Shown here: positions 5,312 through 10,953 of the stretch, one piece after another
Layout of the letters: each line of letters starts with the position of its first letter
How positions within the stretch are numbered: position 1 is the stretch's first letter
Source of the DNA: Clostridia bacterium
GTDB lineage: Bacteria; Bacillota; Clostridia; Christensenellales; Aristaeellaceae
DNA length: 10,962 nucleotides
Direction: 5' to 3'
Assembly (NCBI GenBank): GCA_017469605.1
Contig: JAFUGB010000019.1
Span: forward strand, 1-10,962
Program-made: the position numbers and the translations under genes
Notes under the pieces: generated by a model
What the model saw: only the letters and a program-made list of their open reading frames with translations
What the model was told of the DNA's origin: nothing
The model's database searches: none

Positions 5312-5916
5312 GCCCGCGCCCGCTTTCCTGTCAGCATATTCAGCTTCATAAGGCTTTCGTCGATATTCTCCTGGATCACGCCGATGTAAACGAGCGTTTC
5401 CCGCTGGTAGCTATGGCACAATATCCTTTGCAGGCTCACCACGTCGCCGGTCATTTTGTAGTAGTAGTAGCCGAAGGTCTTTCGCAGCGTATGGCACCCG
5501 ATCCGCTCCTCTACGCCCGCCTCGCGGGCAATATGATTGATGATCTGATAGCACCGCTGCCGCGATATGGGCCGGTATTTATGGGTTACGCTGTCCTTCT
5601 GGCGGCTCTGGAAGATATATTCATCCGCCTTTCTTCCGGCCAGCAGGCGGTTGATCTCCCGCCGCGCCTGGGGATTTATCAGGATGCGCGCCTCCTTGCC
5701 GGTTTTCTTCGCCTGTATCTGCGCGTAGTCCTTGCCCCTCAAATCCTGCACCTTGAAGCGCCGAAAATCGCTCACGCGCAGGCTGGTGTTGAAGCCGATC
5801 AAAAGTATAAGCTCCCAGCTCACTTCCCCTGTTTTCCTGTTCTTGTCATGCTCCCGCGCTATGTCGTAACACTTTTGCAATACGTCAAGATCGCGGATGG
5901 GCTGTACAACCTTCAT
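5308..5916 (-). CDS. Tyrosine recombinase/integrase, catalytic domain only (202 aa)
   Basis: Catalytic residues are in order: R47 in TSLRVSD, K70/K71 in AKKTGKEA, H142 and R145 in CHTLRKTF, H168 in CHSY, and the nucleophile Y177 in LVYIG. This is the complete R-K-HxxR-H-Y set of lambda-type integrases. At 202 aa it lacks the arm-binding and most of the core-binding domain found in typical 350-400 aa phage integrases. Such short recombinases are common in Clostridia phages, sometimes beside a full-size integrase. It may do integration/excision, dimer resolution or a DNA inversion. The ATG has GGAGGG upstream. The leader overlaps site C (5915-5945), so the protein could bind its own start region. 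A terminator separates it from the holin. The activity class is sure; its role is not. Confidence 0.92.
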   Translation of the reverse strand: MKVVQPIRDLDVLQKCYDIAREHDKNRKTGEVSWELILLIGFNTSLRVSDFRRFKVQDLRGKDYAQIQAKKTGKEARILINPQARREINRLLAGRKADEYIFQSRQKDSVTHKYRPISRQRCYQIINHIAREAGVEERIGCHTLRKTFGYYYYKMTGDVVSLQRILCHSYQRETLVYIGVIQENIDESLMKLNMLTGKRARA

Positions 5917-5945
5917 TGTGTTTTCACTCCCTCCAAATATGACAA
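5915..5945 (-). promoter_or_regulatory. Site C: int-associated motif over the recombinase ribosome site
   Basis: On the - strand TTGTCATATT (5945-5936), then TGGAGGGAGTG, then AAAACACAAT reaching into the start codon (ATG at 5916-5914). The same two 10-mers form site B. Confidence 0.5.
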
Positions 5946-5957
5946 CTATAAACGGTC

Positions 5958-5997
5958 AAAAAGAGAAAGCCCCGGCAAGGGCCGTACTTGCCGGGGC
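5958..5997 (-). terminator. Intrinsic terminator after the lysis cassette
   Basis: On the - strand GCCCCGGCAAG, a 7-base loop, CTTGCCGGGGC (perfect 11-bp stem), then TTTCTCTTTTT. It lies just after the holin stop and separates the lysis operon from the recombinase. Confidence 0.93.
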
Positions 5998-6005
5998 CGT
6001 GTCGA

Positions 6006-6551
6006 TCATTCCTTGATAGGCTCCGCCTCGTCGGGCGGCTCCGTCAAGCCTCCCTGGGTGATGGCGCGGATGTAATCATCCTTTGTCTTGCATCCCTCCG
6101 CGTTGATCCCGTTGTCCTCGCAGAAAAGGACGATGGTTTCCAGCGGCCAATCCTCCAGCGGGGCTATCACGTCGCCCTCCTGCGGGGTAATGCCGTCGTC
6201 CTCCGTGTCGTCCTCCTCGTCGTCCAGATGGCCCACCATGTCCACGAAGCGGGCCGTCGGCTTCAATTCGTACACAGCCTTTTCGATGGCCGCCCGCAGC
6301 GTCGCGGTGTCAAGGTCAAATCCAGAATCACGCAAACGGTTCAGCGCATATTCCAGCTTCTTTTCGTTTGCCTCCTTGGTGGCTCCGTAAATCTGCTGGG
6401 CCGCAAACACGGCAACCTTGGCCGCCGCCATAAGGTTAGCCTGCTGCTGATCCGTGGTCTTGCTCCTGATCCACGGAATGAGCTTGTAGGTCACAAGCGC
6501 CGCAAGCAGCGCAATAATGGCCTGGAATACAGGTGTAAGGTCAATGTTCAT
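6006..6551 (-). CDS. LLH-family phage holin with acidic linker and C-terminal domain (181 aa)
   Basis: Residues 5-28 (LTPVFQAIIALLAALVTYKLIPWI) are the single N-terminal membrane segment, followed by RSKTTDQQQANLMAAAKVAVFAAQQIYG and KLEYALNRLRDSGFDLD. Together these are the signature layout of LLH holins (Phage_holin_6_1 family). Holins open the membrane so the endolysin can reach the wall. Family members are usually about 110-130 aa. This one continues through a very acidic linker (HLDDEEDDTEDDG, 108-120) to a small module (about 133-166, WPLETIVLFCEDNGINAEGC...DDYIRAI) that looks like an HeH/SAP-type helix-extended-helix. AGGAGG precedes the ATG. It is the last gene of the lysis cassette, ending 8 bases before a terminator. 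Confidence 0.88.
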   Translation of the reverse strand: MNIDLTPVFQAIIALLAALVTYKLIPWIRSKTTDQQQANLMAAAKVAVFAAQQIYGATKEANEKKLEYALNRLRDSGFDLDTATLRAAIEKAVYELKPTARFVDMVGHLDDEEDDTEDDGITPQEGDVIAPLEDWPLETIVLFCEDNGINAEGCKTKDDYIRAITQGGLTEPPDEAEPIKE

Positions 6552-6617
6552 GAACTGTCCTCCTCATTGTGTTTTCCTGCGGCGCGGTTGCCTCCGTTGC
6601 CGGACGTGCCGCCGGTT

Positions 6618-6645
6618 GTAAATCCGCGAGCGCTCGCGCATTTAC
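6618..6645. repeat. 28-nt near-perfect palindrome at a stop codon
   Basis: GTAAAT and ATTTAC flank the perfect core CGCGAGCGCTCGCG (6625-6638), with a single mismatched pair between arm and core. It overlaps the TAA stop of the gene at 6642. No T-run follows on either strand. Confidence 0.75.
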
Positions 6646-6971
6646 TGTCTGCCGATGTTCCCCTGCAAATAGTGCATGATGTCGTCGCGCGCTTTTTGCA
6701 TTTGCTCCCCATTCCCATTGTGCAGCTCATGATCCAGCAGGGCCATAATTCCAGAGCAGAGCACTTGATTGCTTTCCTGCAAGTTCTGGATGGCCTTGTC
6801 GTGGGCATCGAGCCGCGTCTTGTCGGCGGCGAGCTTCTTTGCCGTGTCGGTGCTGGGCGTCCGCCACTTCTTGAAGATGTCGATCACCTTGTCCACCGTG
6901 ACGATTGCCGCGAATACGGCCAGCAGCACAACCACGGTGTTCATAAGCTGATCCGGCGTCACCTTGTCCAT
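6642..6971 (-). CDS. Small membrane protein of the lysis cassette (109 aa)
   Basis: I place the start at ATG 6971, which follows AGGGGGTG at good spacing; a GTG at 6980 overlapping the endolysin stop (GTGA) would add three residues but has no spaced ribosome site. Residues about 9-30 (LMNTVVVLLAVFAAIVTVDKVI) form one membrane helix, followed by a charged stalk (TAKKLAADKTRLDAHDKAIQNLQE) likely to be a coiled coil, and a C-terminal helix (EQMQKARDDIMHYLQG). Its position between endolysin and holin and its one-helix/coil build suggest a second holin, antiholin or XhlA-like partner. No family was recognised with certainty. Confidence 0.85.
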   Translation of the reverse strand: MDKVTPDQLMNTVVVLLAVFAAIVTVDKVIDIFKKWRTPSTDTAKKLAADKTRLDAHDKAIQNLQESNQVLCSGIMALLDHELHNGNGEQMQKARDDIMHYLQGNIGRQ

Positions 6972-6976
6972 AGATT

Positions 6977-8452
6977 TCACCCCCTAACTTCCGCATACTT
7001 GCCGCTGATCCAGGCGACTTGCTTCTTGTACACCACCGCGTGCCAGCCGTTTTCTGCGGTCGCCACCCATTCCAGCATCGTACCCTTGGAAACGGCGGTA
7101 ATCCGGCTAAAGTTCGTGCCGTTGCCTACGCGCACATTGACGCTGCTCGCGGTCACGACAACCGTCTTTCCCTTCGGTTCCTCGCCGGTTTCCGGCTTGT
7201 CGGGTTCGGGCTGGGTGGGTGTCGGCTGAATGGTGGTGCCTGCGGAATAGTTGGGGCGTCCGTACCCTGCGATACGGTTATAGTTGAGCTTGTATTTCTT
7301 CTTGGCGACGCCTCCGCCGTTGGCGACAACGCCGCTCGCCGTGCTGGTATTGCCCTCTACGGTGTAAACATAGGTGTTATCCACCTTGTACACAAGGCCG
7401 GTGTGGGAAATGGCGCTGCCGCCGATCCCGTCCGACGGGTAGAAGAAAATCTGGTCGCCCGGTTCGGGGCTTTCAAACAGCCTGCCCTTGGCCTTGTAAT
7501 ACTGGCGGCTGTACTTGCATCCGGCCCCGCAGCTTTTCGTCGGCTGACACAGCAGCGCGCGCCCGTCGTCCACGCCGTAAGCCTGCACAAAGCACCAGTC
7601 CACAAAGATGTCGCACCACGCGACGCCCTGCTTCTTCCCGTTGTAAAATCCGGGAATGGCGTCCATGTCGCGCGCATACTTGGTATAGTTCTTGCTGCCC
7701 GCGTTCCCTGTCTTGCTGTCCAGGTCTTTGTTGCTGGCCTTTTCCAGATACCCTTCCTCGGCCAATGCGATGTCGATTACCTTCTGCCGGTCAAACCCCA
7801 TGTTTCCCGCCTCCTCGTTTTCGTCGTTGTTGTCGTCGGTTTCCTCGGCGTTATCCGCTTCCTGGATAAACCATTCCAGCGGCTTATCGCCATAGAGCAT
7901 ATCCAAATCCACGTTGCCGCTGATCCCATTTACGCGGCCCTTGCTGGTGTATTGCCAAAGGTCGCAGTAGTATTTCGGCGCGTAGGATTTCGCTGGCACG
8001 TCGCCGTCGTTCTTTCCCCAATGCGGAATCCACATGATGTCACACATGGATATTGCTTTCCCCGCCCACTTGTAGCGGGTGTTGATGTACAGGCCGATCT
8101 TCTCACAGCCCAGCTTCCGCAGCTCGTCCAGAAACGCCACGCATACGGCCTCGGTTGTCGTCGCCGTCTGCGCCTCGTATTCAATATCCGCGATGTAGAA
8201 AAGCGGCCTGCGCTTCGCCTTGTGCGCGCACTCGACGAAAAACCGGGCTTCCTTCCTGGCCGCCTCGGCGGTTCCGGCCTTGACATAGTGATACGCGCCA
8301 TAGGGAATCCCGCAGGCTTCCGTGTATTCAAGATAGCGCTTGTCCGCGTTGCTGCCGACGCTGGCGCGGAAAATCGCCATCTCCAAATCTTCCCTTGCCT
8401 TGTTCCAGTCGATAGCTCCCTGGTAATGGCTGATGTCTGCAATCTTCTTCAC
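6977..8452 (-). CDS. Modular endolysin: GH25 muramidase, CHAP-like, SH3b (491 aa)
   Basis: The start is GTG at 8452 with AAGGAGG upstream; its GTGA overlaps the stop of the 51-aa gene. Residues 1-195 are a GH25 (Cellosyl-type) N-acetylmuramidase: D6 in IADISHYQG and the D89-I-E91 pair in FYIADIEYE are the expected acids, with WQYTSKGRVNGISGNVDLD near the end. An acidic linker (200-217) leads to a CHAP/amidase-like domain (218-402) with C280 in AWCDIFVDWC, H350 in ISHTGLVY and EGN at 366-368. A Pro/Thr linker precedes a bacterial SH3 domain (431-491, SSVNVRVGNGTNFSRI) that should bind the wall. Two catalytic domains cutting glycan and peptide make a strong lysin. A well-placed internal ribosome site precedes M218. 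Confidence 0.96.
   Translation of the reverse strand: MKKIADISHYQGAIDWNKAREDLEMAIFRASVGSNADKRYLEYTEACGIPYGAYHYVKAGTAEAARKEARFFVECAHKAKRRPLFYIADIEYEAQTATTTEAVCVAFLDELRKLGCEKIGLYINTRYKWAGKAISMCDIMWIPHWGKNDGDVPAKSYAPKYYCDLWQYTSKGRVNGISGNVDLDMLYGDKPLEWFIQEADNAEETDDNNDENEEAGNMGFDRQKVIDIALAEEGYLEKASNKDLDSKTGNAGSKNYTKYARDMDAIPGFYNGKKQGVAWCDIFVDWCFVQAYGVDDGRALLCQPTKSCGAGCKYSRQYYKAKGRLFESPEPGDQIFFYPSDGIGGSAISHTGLVYKVDNTYVYTVEGNTSTASGVVANGGGVAKKKYKLNYNRIAGYGRPNYSAGTTIQPTPTQPEPDKPETGEEPKGKTVVVTASSVNVRVGNGTNFSRITAVSKGTMLEWVATAENGWHAVVYKKQVAWISGKYAEVRG
7799..7816 (-). promoter_or_regulatory. Internal ribosome site and start within the endolysin
   Basis: GAGGAGG (7816-7810) lies eight bases before an in-frame ATG (7801-7799) at codon 218, exactly at the junction of the acidic linker and the CHAP-like domain. 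Use of it would give a separate 274-aa CHAP-SH3b product. Internal starts producing a shorter binding subunit are documented in several Gram-positive phage endolysins. Confidence 0.5.
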
Positions 8453-8604
8453 GCTTTATCCTCCTTTTTGCGCTTTCGTCGTATTCCGTGCGGATAATGC
8501 GTCCATGCGATGCCAACAATACAAACCACGCTGAAAATAACAAACAAAAGGGCAAGCGCCCCTATGAAGATCGCTGCTTCCCGCAGTTCACGCGGCAATT
8601 TCAC
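8449..8604 (-). CDS. 51-aa single-span membrane protein, holin/antiholin candidate
   Basis: The start is GTG at 8604, chosen because GGAGGT lies eight bases upstream and it forms a GTGA overlap with the RT stop; an upstream ATG inside RT would be less plausible. Residues 9-37 are one hydrophobic span (EAAIFIGALALLFVIFSVVCIVGIAWTHY), followed by a strongly basic tail (RRKRKKEDK). Its stop in turn overlaps the endolysin GTG. Size, topology and position directly before the endolysin suggest a small holin, pinholin or antiholin, but the sequence matches no family I can name. Confidence 0.8.
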   Translation of the reverse strand: MKLPRELREAAIFIGALALLFVIFSVVCIVGIAWTHYPHGIRRKRKKEDKA

Positions 8605-9965
8605 AAGTAGACCACCTCCGCGCTTTTCAACCAGTCGTAGTAATGCGCTCTGATGTGTTCCTCCAGGTTTCCGCCCCATTGGGGATCATTCGGGTCAACC
8701 CCGCGCACCGCCATGATGCGGAAATCATAGTCAATCCGTCCCGTCAGGTCGTCAAAGGCCGGGATTGCTTCACCTGGCGTAAGCCAGACGTCCGCAAGCC
8801 CGTCCTCTCGCTCAATAAGCCTATAAAAATGCCGCCTCCCCGGCGGCTGATCGCTCTCGATATTCATATTCTCGCACCTTTGCAGCACAAAGTTGTCCTC
8901 GATCCAGCGGATCATGTTGTGACCGTTACAATGCTTGCACATTCCGATGTAGCAGATCACGCTTTCCATCGCCGCGTCATAGCTGATTTGCCATGCGGCG
9001 TAGGCCGCCATGATGAAGCGCAGGCTCCGCTTGATGTGGGTCGTGGTCTTTTGCCTCATGCGGATGCCGTGCGGCGTCAGCAGATAGCCCACAAACTCCA
9101 CCGGGGCCGTCGCTTTCTGGATGCGGCTTTTCGGGCTGATGTCAAGCAGCAGCTCGTCCCGTAGGAATTTATCAATGGCGGCGAATATTCGCCTTGCGTT
9201 CTCCTTGCCCTTGACAAGGATGCAGAAATCGTCCATGTAGCGCACATAGTAGCGTATACCCAGCGTGTGCTTGATGAATTGATCCAGCTTGTCAAGGAAA
9301 AGGTTGGCCGTTTCCTGGCTCGTCAGGTTGCCAATGGGCATACCCACGTCATACAGCCGCCGCCATCGCGGGCAATCATCCGGCTTCATCCCCGGAGGCA
9401 GGCCGAAAGGCACGTCCGGGTTATTGATGATTACCCCCATCAACCAGCGAAACCAGGCGTCGTCCGATACATCGTCATAGGTGCCCAGCACTTTGCCGTG
9501 TTCAACCCGGTAAAAGTATTTGCTGATGTCGCCCTTGATAAGATACCATTCGTCCGCGTCCGGCTTCCGGCTGATCTTCTGCTGCCAGTTTTGCAGGCAC
9601 TCCGCTGCTGGCAGCGTTCCCTTGCCCTTTCGGCACCCGTAGCTGTGCGTGATATACCGCTTGTCCAGATATGGGTTGATCTGCCGATAGATGGCCCATT
9701 GTACCACGCGATCCCGAAAGCCCAGCGCCATGACAAGCCTCGGCTTCGGGTAGCGTACATAAAATTCCCGATATGGCCCCACCTTGTAGGTCATATCCAG
9801 TAGCTCTTTCTGTATCTGGTGCAGATTCTCGCCCAGGTTGAAAGAGAAGTCCAAAACCTCATTGCGATACCGTTTCCCCTTTGCGGCGTCCCGGTAAGCG
9901 CCCATCAGGTTTTCAAAATCACAGATGCGGTCTTTCAGATTGTGCAGCCCTTCCAAAACATTCAC
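8601..9965 (-). CDS. DGR-type reverse transcriptase with C-terminal extension (454 aa)
   Basis: Residues 1-120 match the N-terminus typical of DGR RTs (CDFENLMGAYRDAAKGKRYR, then GPYREFYVRYPKPR, DRVVQWAI, YGCRKGKGT). The palm has GDISKYF (145-151, D146 catalytic) and YMDD (243-246). Motif 4 is IGNLTSQ (211-217), the SQ form that separates DGR RTs from the QGxxxSP of group II introns and retroviruses. A thumb-like region runs to about 360. Residues 378-454 (FYRLIEREDGLADVWLTPGE to HIRAHYYDWLKSAEVVYL) go beyond the usual 300-380 aa of DGR RTs and look like a fused small phage domain. The start is GTG with a weak AGGGCGGG upstream. With Avd it should reverse-transcribe the TR RNA with errors at adenines. 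Its stop overlaps the next gene. Confidence 0.96.
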   Translation of the reverse strand: MNVLEGLHNLKDRICDFENLMGAYRDAAKGKRYRNEVLDFSFNLGENLHQIQKELLDMTYKVGPYREFYVRYPKPRLVMALGFRDRVVQWAIYRQINPYLDKRYITHSYGCRKGKGTLPAAECLQNWQQKISRKPDADEWYLIKGDISKYFYRVEHGKVLGTYDDVSDDAWFRWLMGVIINNPDVPFGLPPGMKPDDCPRWRRLYDVGMPIGNLTSQETANLFLDKLDQFIKHTLGIRYYVRYMDDFCILVKGKENARRIFAAIDKFLRDELLLDISPKSRIQKATAPVEFVGYLLTPHGIRMRQKTTTHIKRSLRFIMAAYAAWQISYDAAMESVICYIGMCKHCNGHNMIRWIEDNFVLQRCENMNIESDQPPGRRHFYRLIEREDGLADVWLTPGEAIPAFDDLTGRIDYDFRIMAVRGVDPNDPQWGGNLEEHIRAHYYDWLKSAEVVYL

Positions 9966-10229
9966 CCCGCCCTGTGAAAGTGCCGCGCGTGACGTGATCC
10001 GTCGGGCATAGGCTGTAATACCCTAAAATGGCTTTAGGGTATGCTGCGGACAGTCGTAGCCCTTCGCCCTTCCGGGCGCTTCGCGGCGATTCCTGCCGTG
10101 CGTGTCCTGCGGAGCGTTCTTGCCGCCGCGCGTCAGGATTTTTGTTTGGCCCTTTCGGGCCGAGGAAACGCACCCCTCCCATCAGCGGATGGCCGCTGAT
10201 TCGTAATCTCGCGGCGCGTAATATATGCT
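9966..10229 (-). ncRNA. Structured DGR spacer RNA between TR and RT
   Basis: This 264-base stretch between the TR end and the RT start has no convincing gene. In - strand order it holds four perfect hairpins: ATCAGCGG/CCGCTGAT (10181-10200, loop CCAT), GGCCC/GGGCC (10148-10161, GAAA tetraloop), CGCCC/GGGCG (10065-10078, loop GGAA) and ATACCCTAAA/TTTAGGGTAT (10018-10042). In the Bordetella phage DGR the RNA just downstream of TR is needed for priming and Avd-RT binding, so this stretch is the expected counterpart. The RNA ends are not visible. Confidence 0.65.
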
Positions 10230-10347
10230 GGGAGCGGGGGCGGCACCCATAGTTGTTGTTGGCGTTGCCGCGCTCGTTGTTGGCATTGACATAGCCAAGC
10301 CCCGCGTTGCTGCCGTTGTTGTAGTTGCCGCCGCGACGGGGGAAGCG
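10230..10347 (-). repeat. DGR template repeat (TR)
   Basis: Read on the - strand in the frame of the target protein it gives RGGNYNNGSNAG, then a stretch ending in RGNANNNYGCRPRS, with 11 Asn codons, almost all AAC. AAC-rich codons are the hallmark of DGR templates because mutation at both adenines never yields a stop. An in-frame TAG just upstream shows it is not itself translated this way. The RGG...NIGFRP-like layout is that of C-type-lectin-fold variable repeats. The 3' end (CGCTCCC, 10236-10230) is shared with the target-gene tail at 10962-10956, after which the sequences diverge. The 5' limit is estimated. Confidence 0.93.
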
Positions 10348-10378
10348 CTAAAGAACGCATGGATAAAGACCGTCCAAA

Positions 10379-10801
10379 TCACGGCACGTTCCCTCTGCTA
10401 TCGCCACTCTTGCGGCCCGATACGCTCTGCATCCAGCCGCCGATCAAAGCCCCGATCTCCTCGATCTTTTTAGACCATTCGCCGTAGCTCTGATCCGTGA
10501 GCAATCGCCTTGTTTTTCCGCTCCTGTCCGTGAAAATGATCTTGTTCGCCTGCTGTATGAAGATGTCCAGCACCGCCTTGCTGGTGTCCAGGTCGGCCAG
10601 CGTGCTTTTGTTCATGTACCGCAGGCGGGCCTTTGTCGCCAGCCGCAGCATCGTGTACATTTCCTGCATGATGTCCACGCCCAGGCTCCGCTTATGAAAG
10701 CTCGGCCAGCGCTCCACGATGGGGCGCGCGTATTGGATCATGTCGTCGATCTTCTGGCAGCATGGCCCCGGATTGTTCCTGTCGTACTTAAATTCCGGCA
10801 T
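10379..10801 (-). CDS. avd: Accessory variability determinant of the DGR
   Basis: Avd forms a barrel of four-helix-bundle subunits that binds RT and TR RNA and is required for mutagenic homing. The 140-aa length fits (about 125-130 in Bordetella phage BPP-1). Landmarks are KIDDMIQYARPIVERWPSFH (17-36), the helix DIMQEMYTMLRLATKARLRY (43-62), TLADLDTSKAVLDIFIQQA (67-85), and the closing signature YGEWSKKIEEIGALIGGW (106-123), which is highly typical of Avd and related four-helix proteins. The ATG follows GGAGAGG. It lies directly between the target gene end and the TR, the canonical order. The Arg/Ser-rich C-terminal tail (RKSGDSRGN) looks disordered. Confidence 0.94.
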   Translation of the reverse strand: MPEFKYDRNNPGPCCQKIDDMIQYARPIVERWPSFHKRSLGVDIMQEMYTMLRLATKARLRYMNKSTLADLDTSKAVLDIFIQQANKIIFTDRSGKTRRLLTDQSYGEWSKKIEEIGALIGGWMQSVSGRKSGDSRGNVP

Positions 10802-10836
10802 ATCATCCTCTCCGTCCGGCGGATATTGTTTTCCCC

Positions 10837-10876
10837 ATCACGCGCGCGTCATGGAAACTATTAACGCGCGCGTGAT
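10837..10876. repeat. 13-bp perfect inverted repeat between target gene and avd
   Basis: The arms ATCACGCGCGCGT (10837-10849) and its exact complement (10864-10876) surround a 14-base loop. CCCC and GGGG continue just outside the arms, offset by three bases. No T-run follows on either strand, so it is not an intrinsic terminator. Confidence 0.8.
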
Positions 10877-10893
10877 TACGGGGAAAGAAACGA

Positions 10894-10918
10894 GGGGCAC
10901 GCCCTATCGGGCGGCCCC
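10894..10918 (-). terminator. GC-rich hairpin downstream of the target gene (DGR hairpin or terminator)
   Basis: On the - strand GGGGCCGCCC, loop GATA, GGGCG-T-GCCCC: a 10-bp stem with one bulge. DGR phages often carry a short hairpin with a GRNA tetraloop just after the VR that boosts retrohoming, and GATA fits GRNA. TCGTTTCTTTCC follows, so it could also terminate transcription. Confidence 0.6.
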
Positions 10919-10921
10919 GGT

Positions 10922-10953
10922 CAGGGGTTCAGTTTTCAGTTTCCAGGGGTTCA
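10922..10953 (-). repeat. Short direct repeat after the target gene
   Basis: TGAACCCCTG occurs twice on the - strand (10953-10944 and 10931-10922), 22 bp apart, separated by GAAACTGAAAAC. The first copy begins in the stop codon of the target gene. The role is unknown. Confidence 0.7.

Noticed and set aside
5936..5959. Promoter for the recombinase (TTGACC after the terminator)
   Set aside because: No -10 hexamer lies at a proper spacing; read-through or an upstream signal is as likely.
5988..8497. Long + strand open frames opposite the holin and endolysin (413 and 492 codons)
   Set aside because: They are shadows of GC-rich genes with clear families on the - strand. They lack ribosome sites and show improbable composition.
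8601..9965. Group II intron or retron origin for the RT
   Set aside because: Motif 4 is IGNLTSQ rather than a QGxxxSP type, there is no maturase or HNH domain, and Avd plus TR are adjacent.
9919..10182. 87-codon - strand reading frame over the RT start and spacer
   Set aside because: It overlaps RT in another frame, has no good ribosome site, and its sequence is Arg/Pro-rich as expected from GC-rich non-coding RNA.
10225..10473. + strand frame encoding a Val/Ala-rich hydrophobic peptide
   Set aside because: It is the complement of the AAC codons of the TR (GTT = Val), not a membrane protein.
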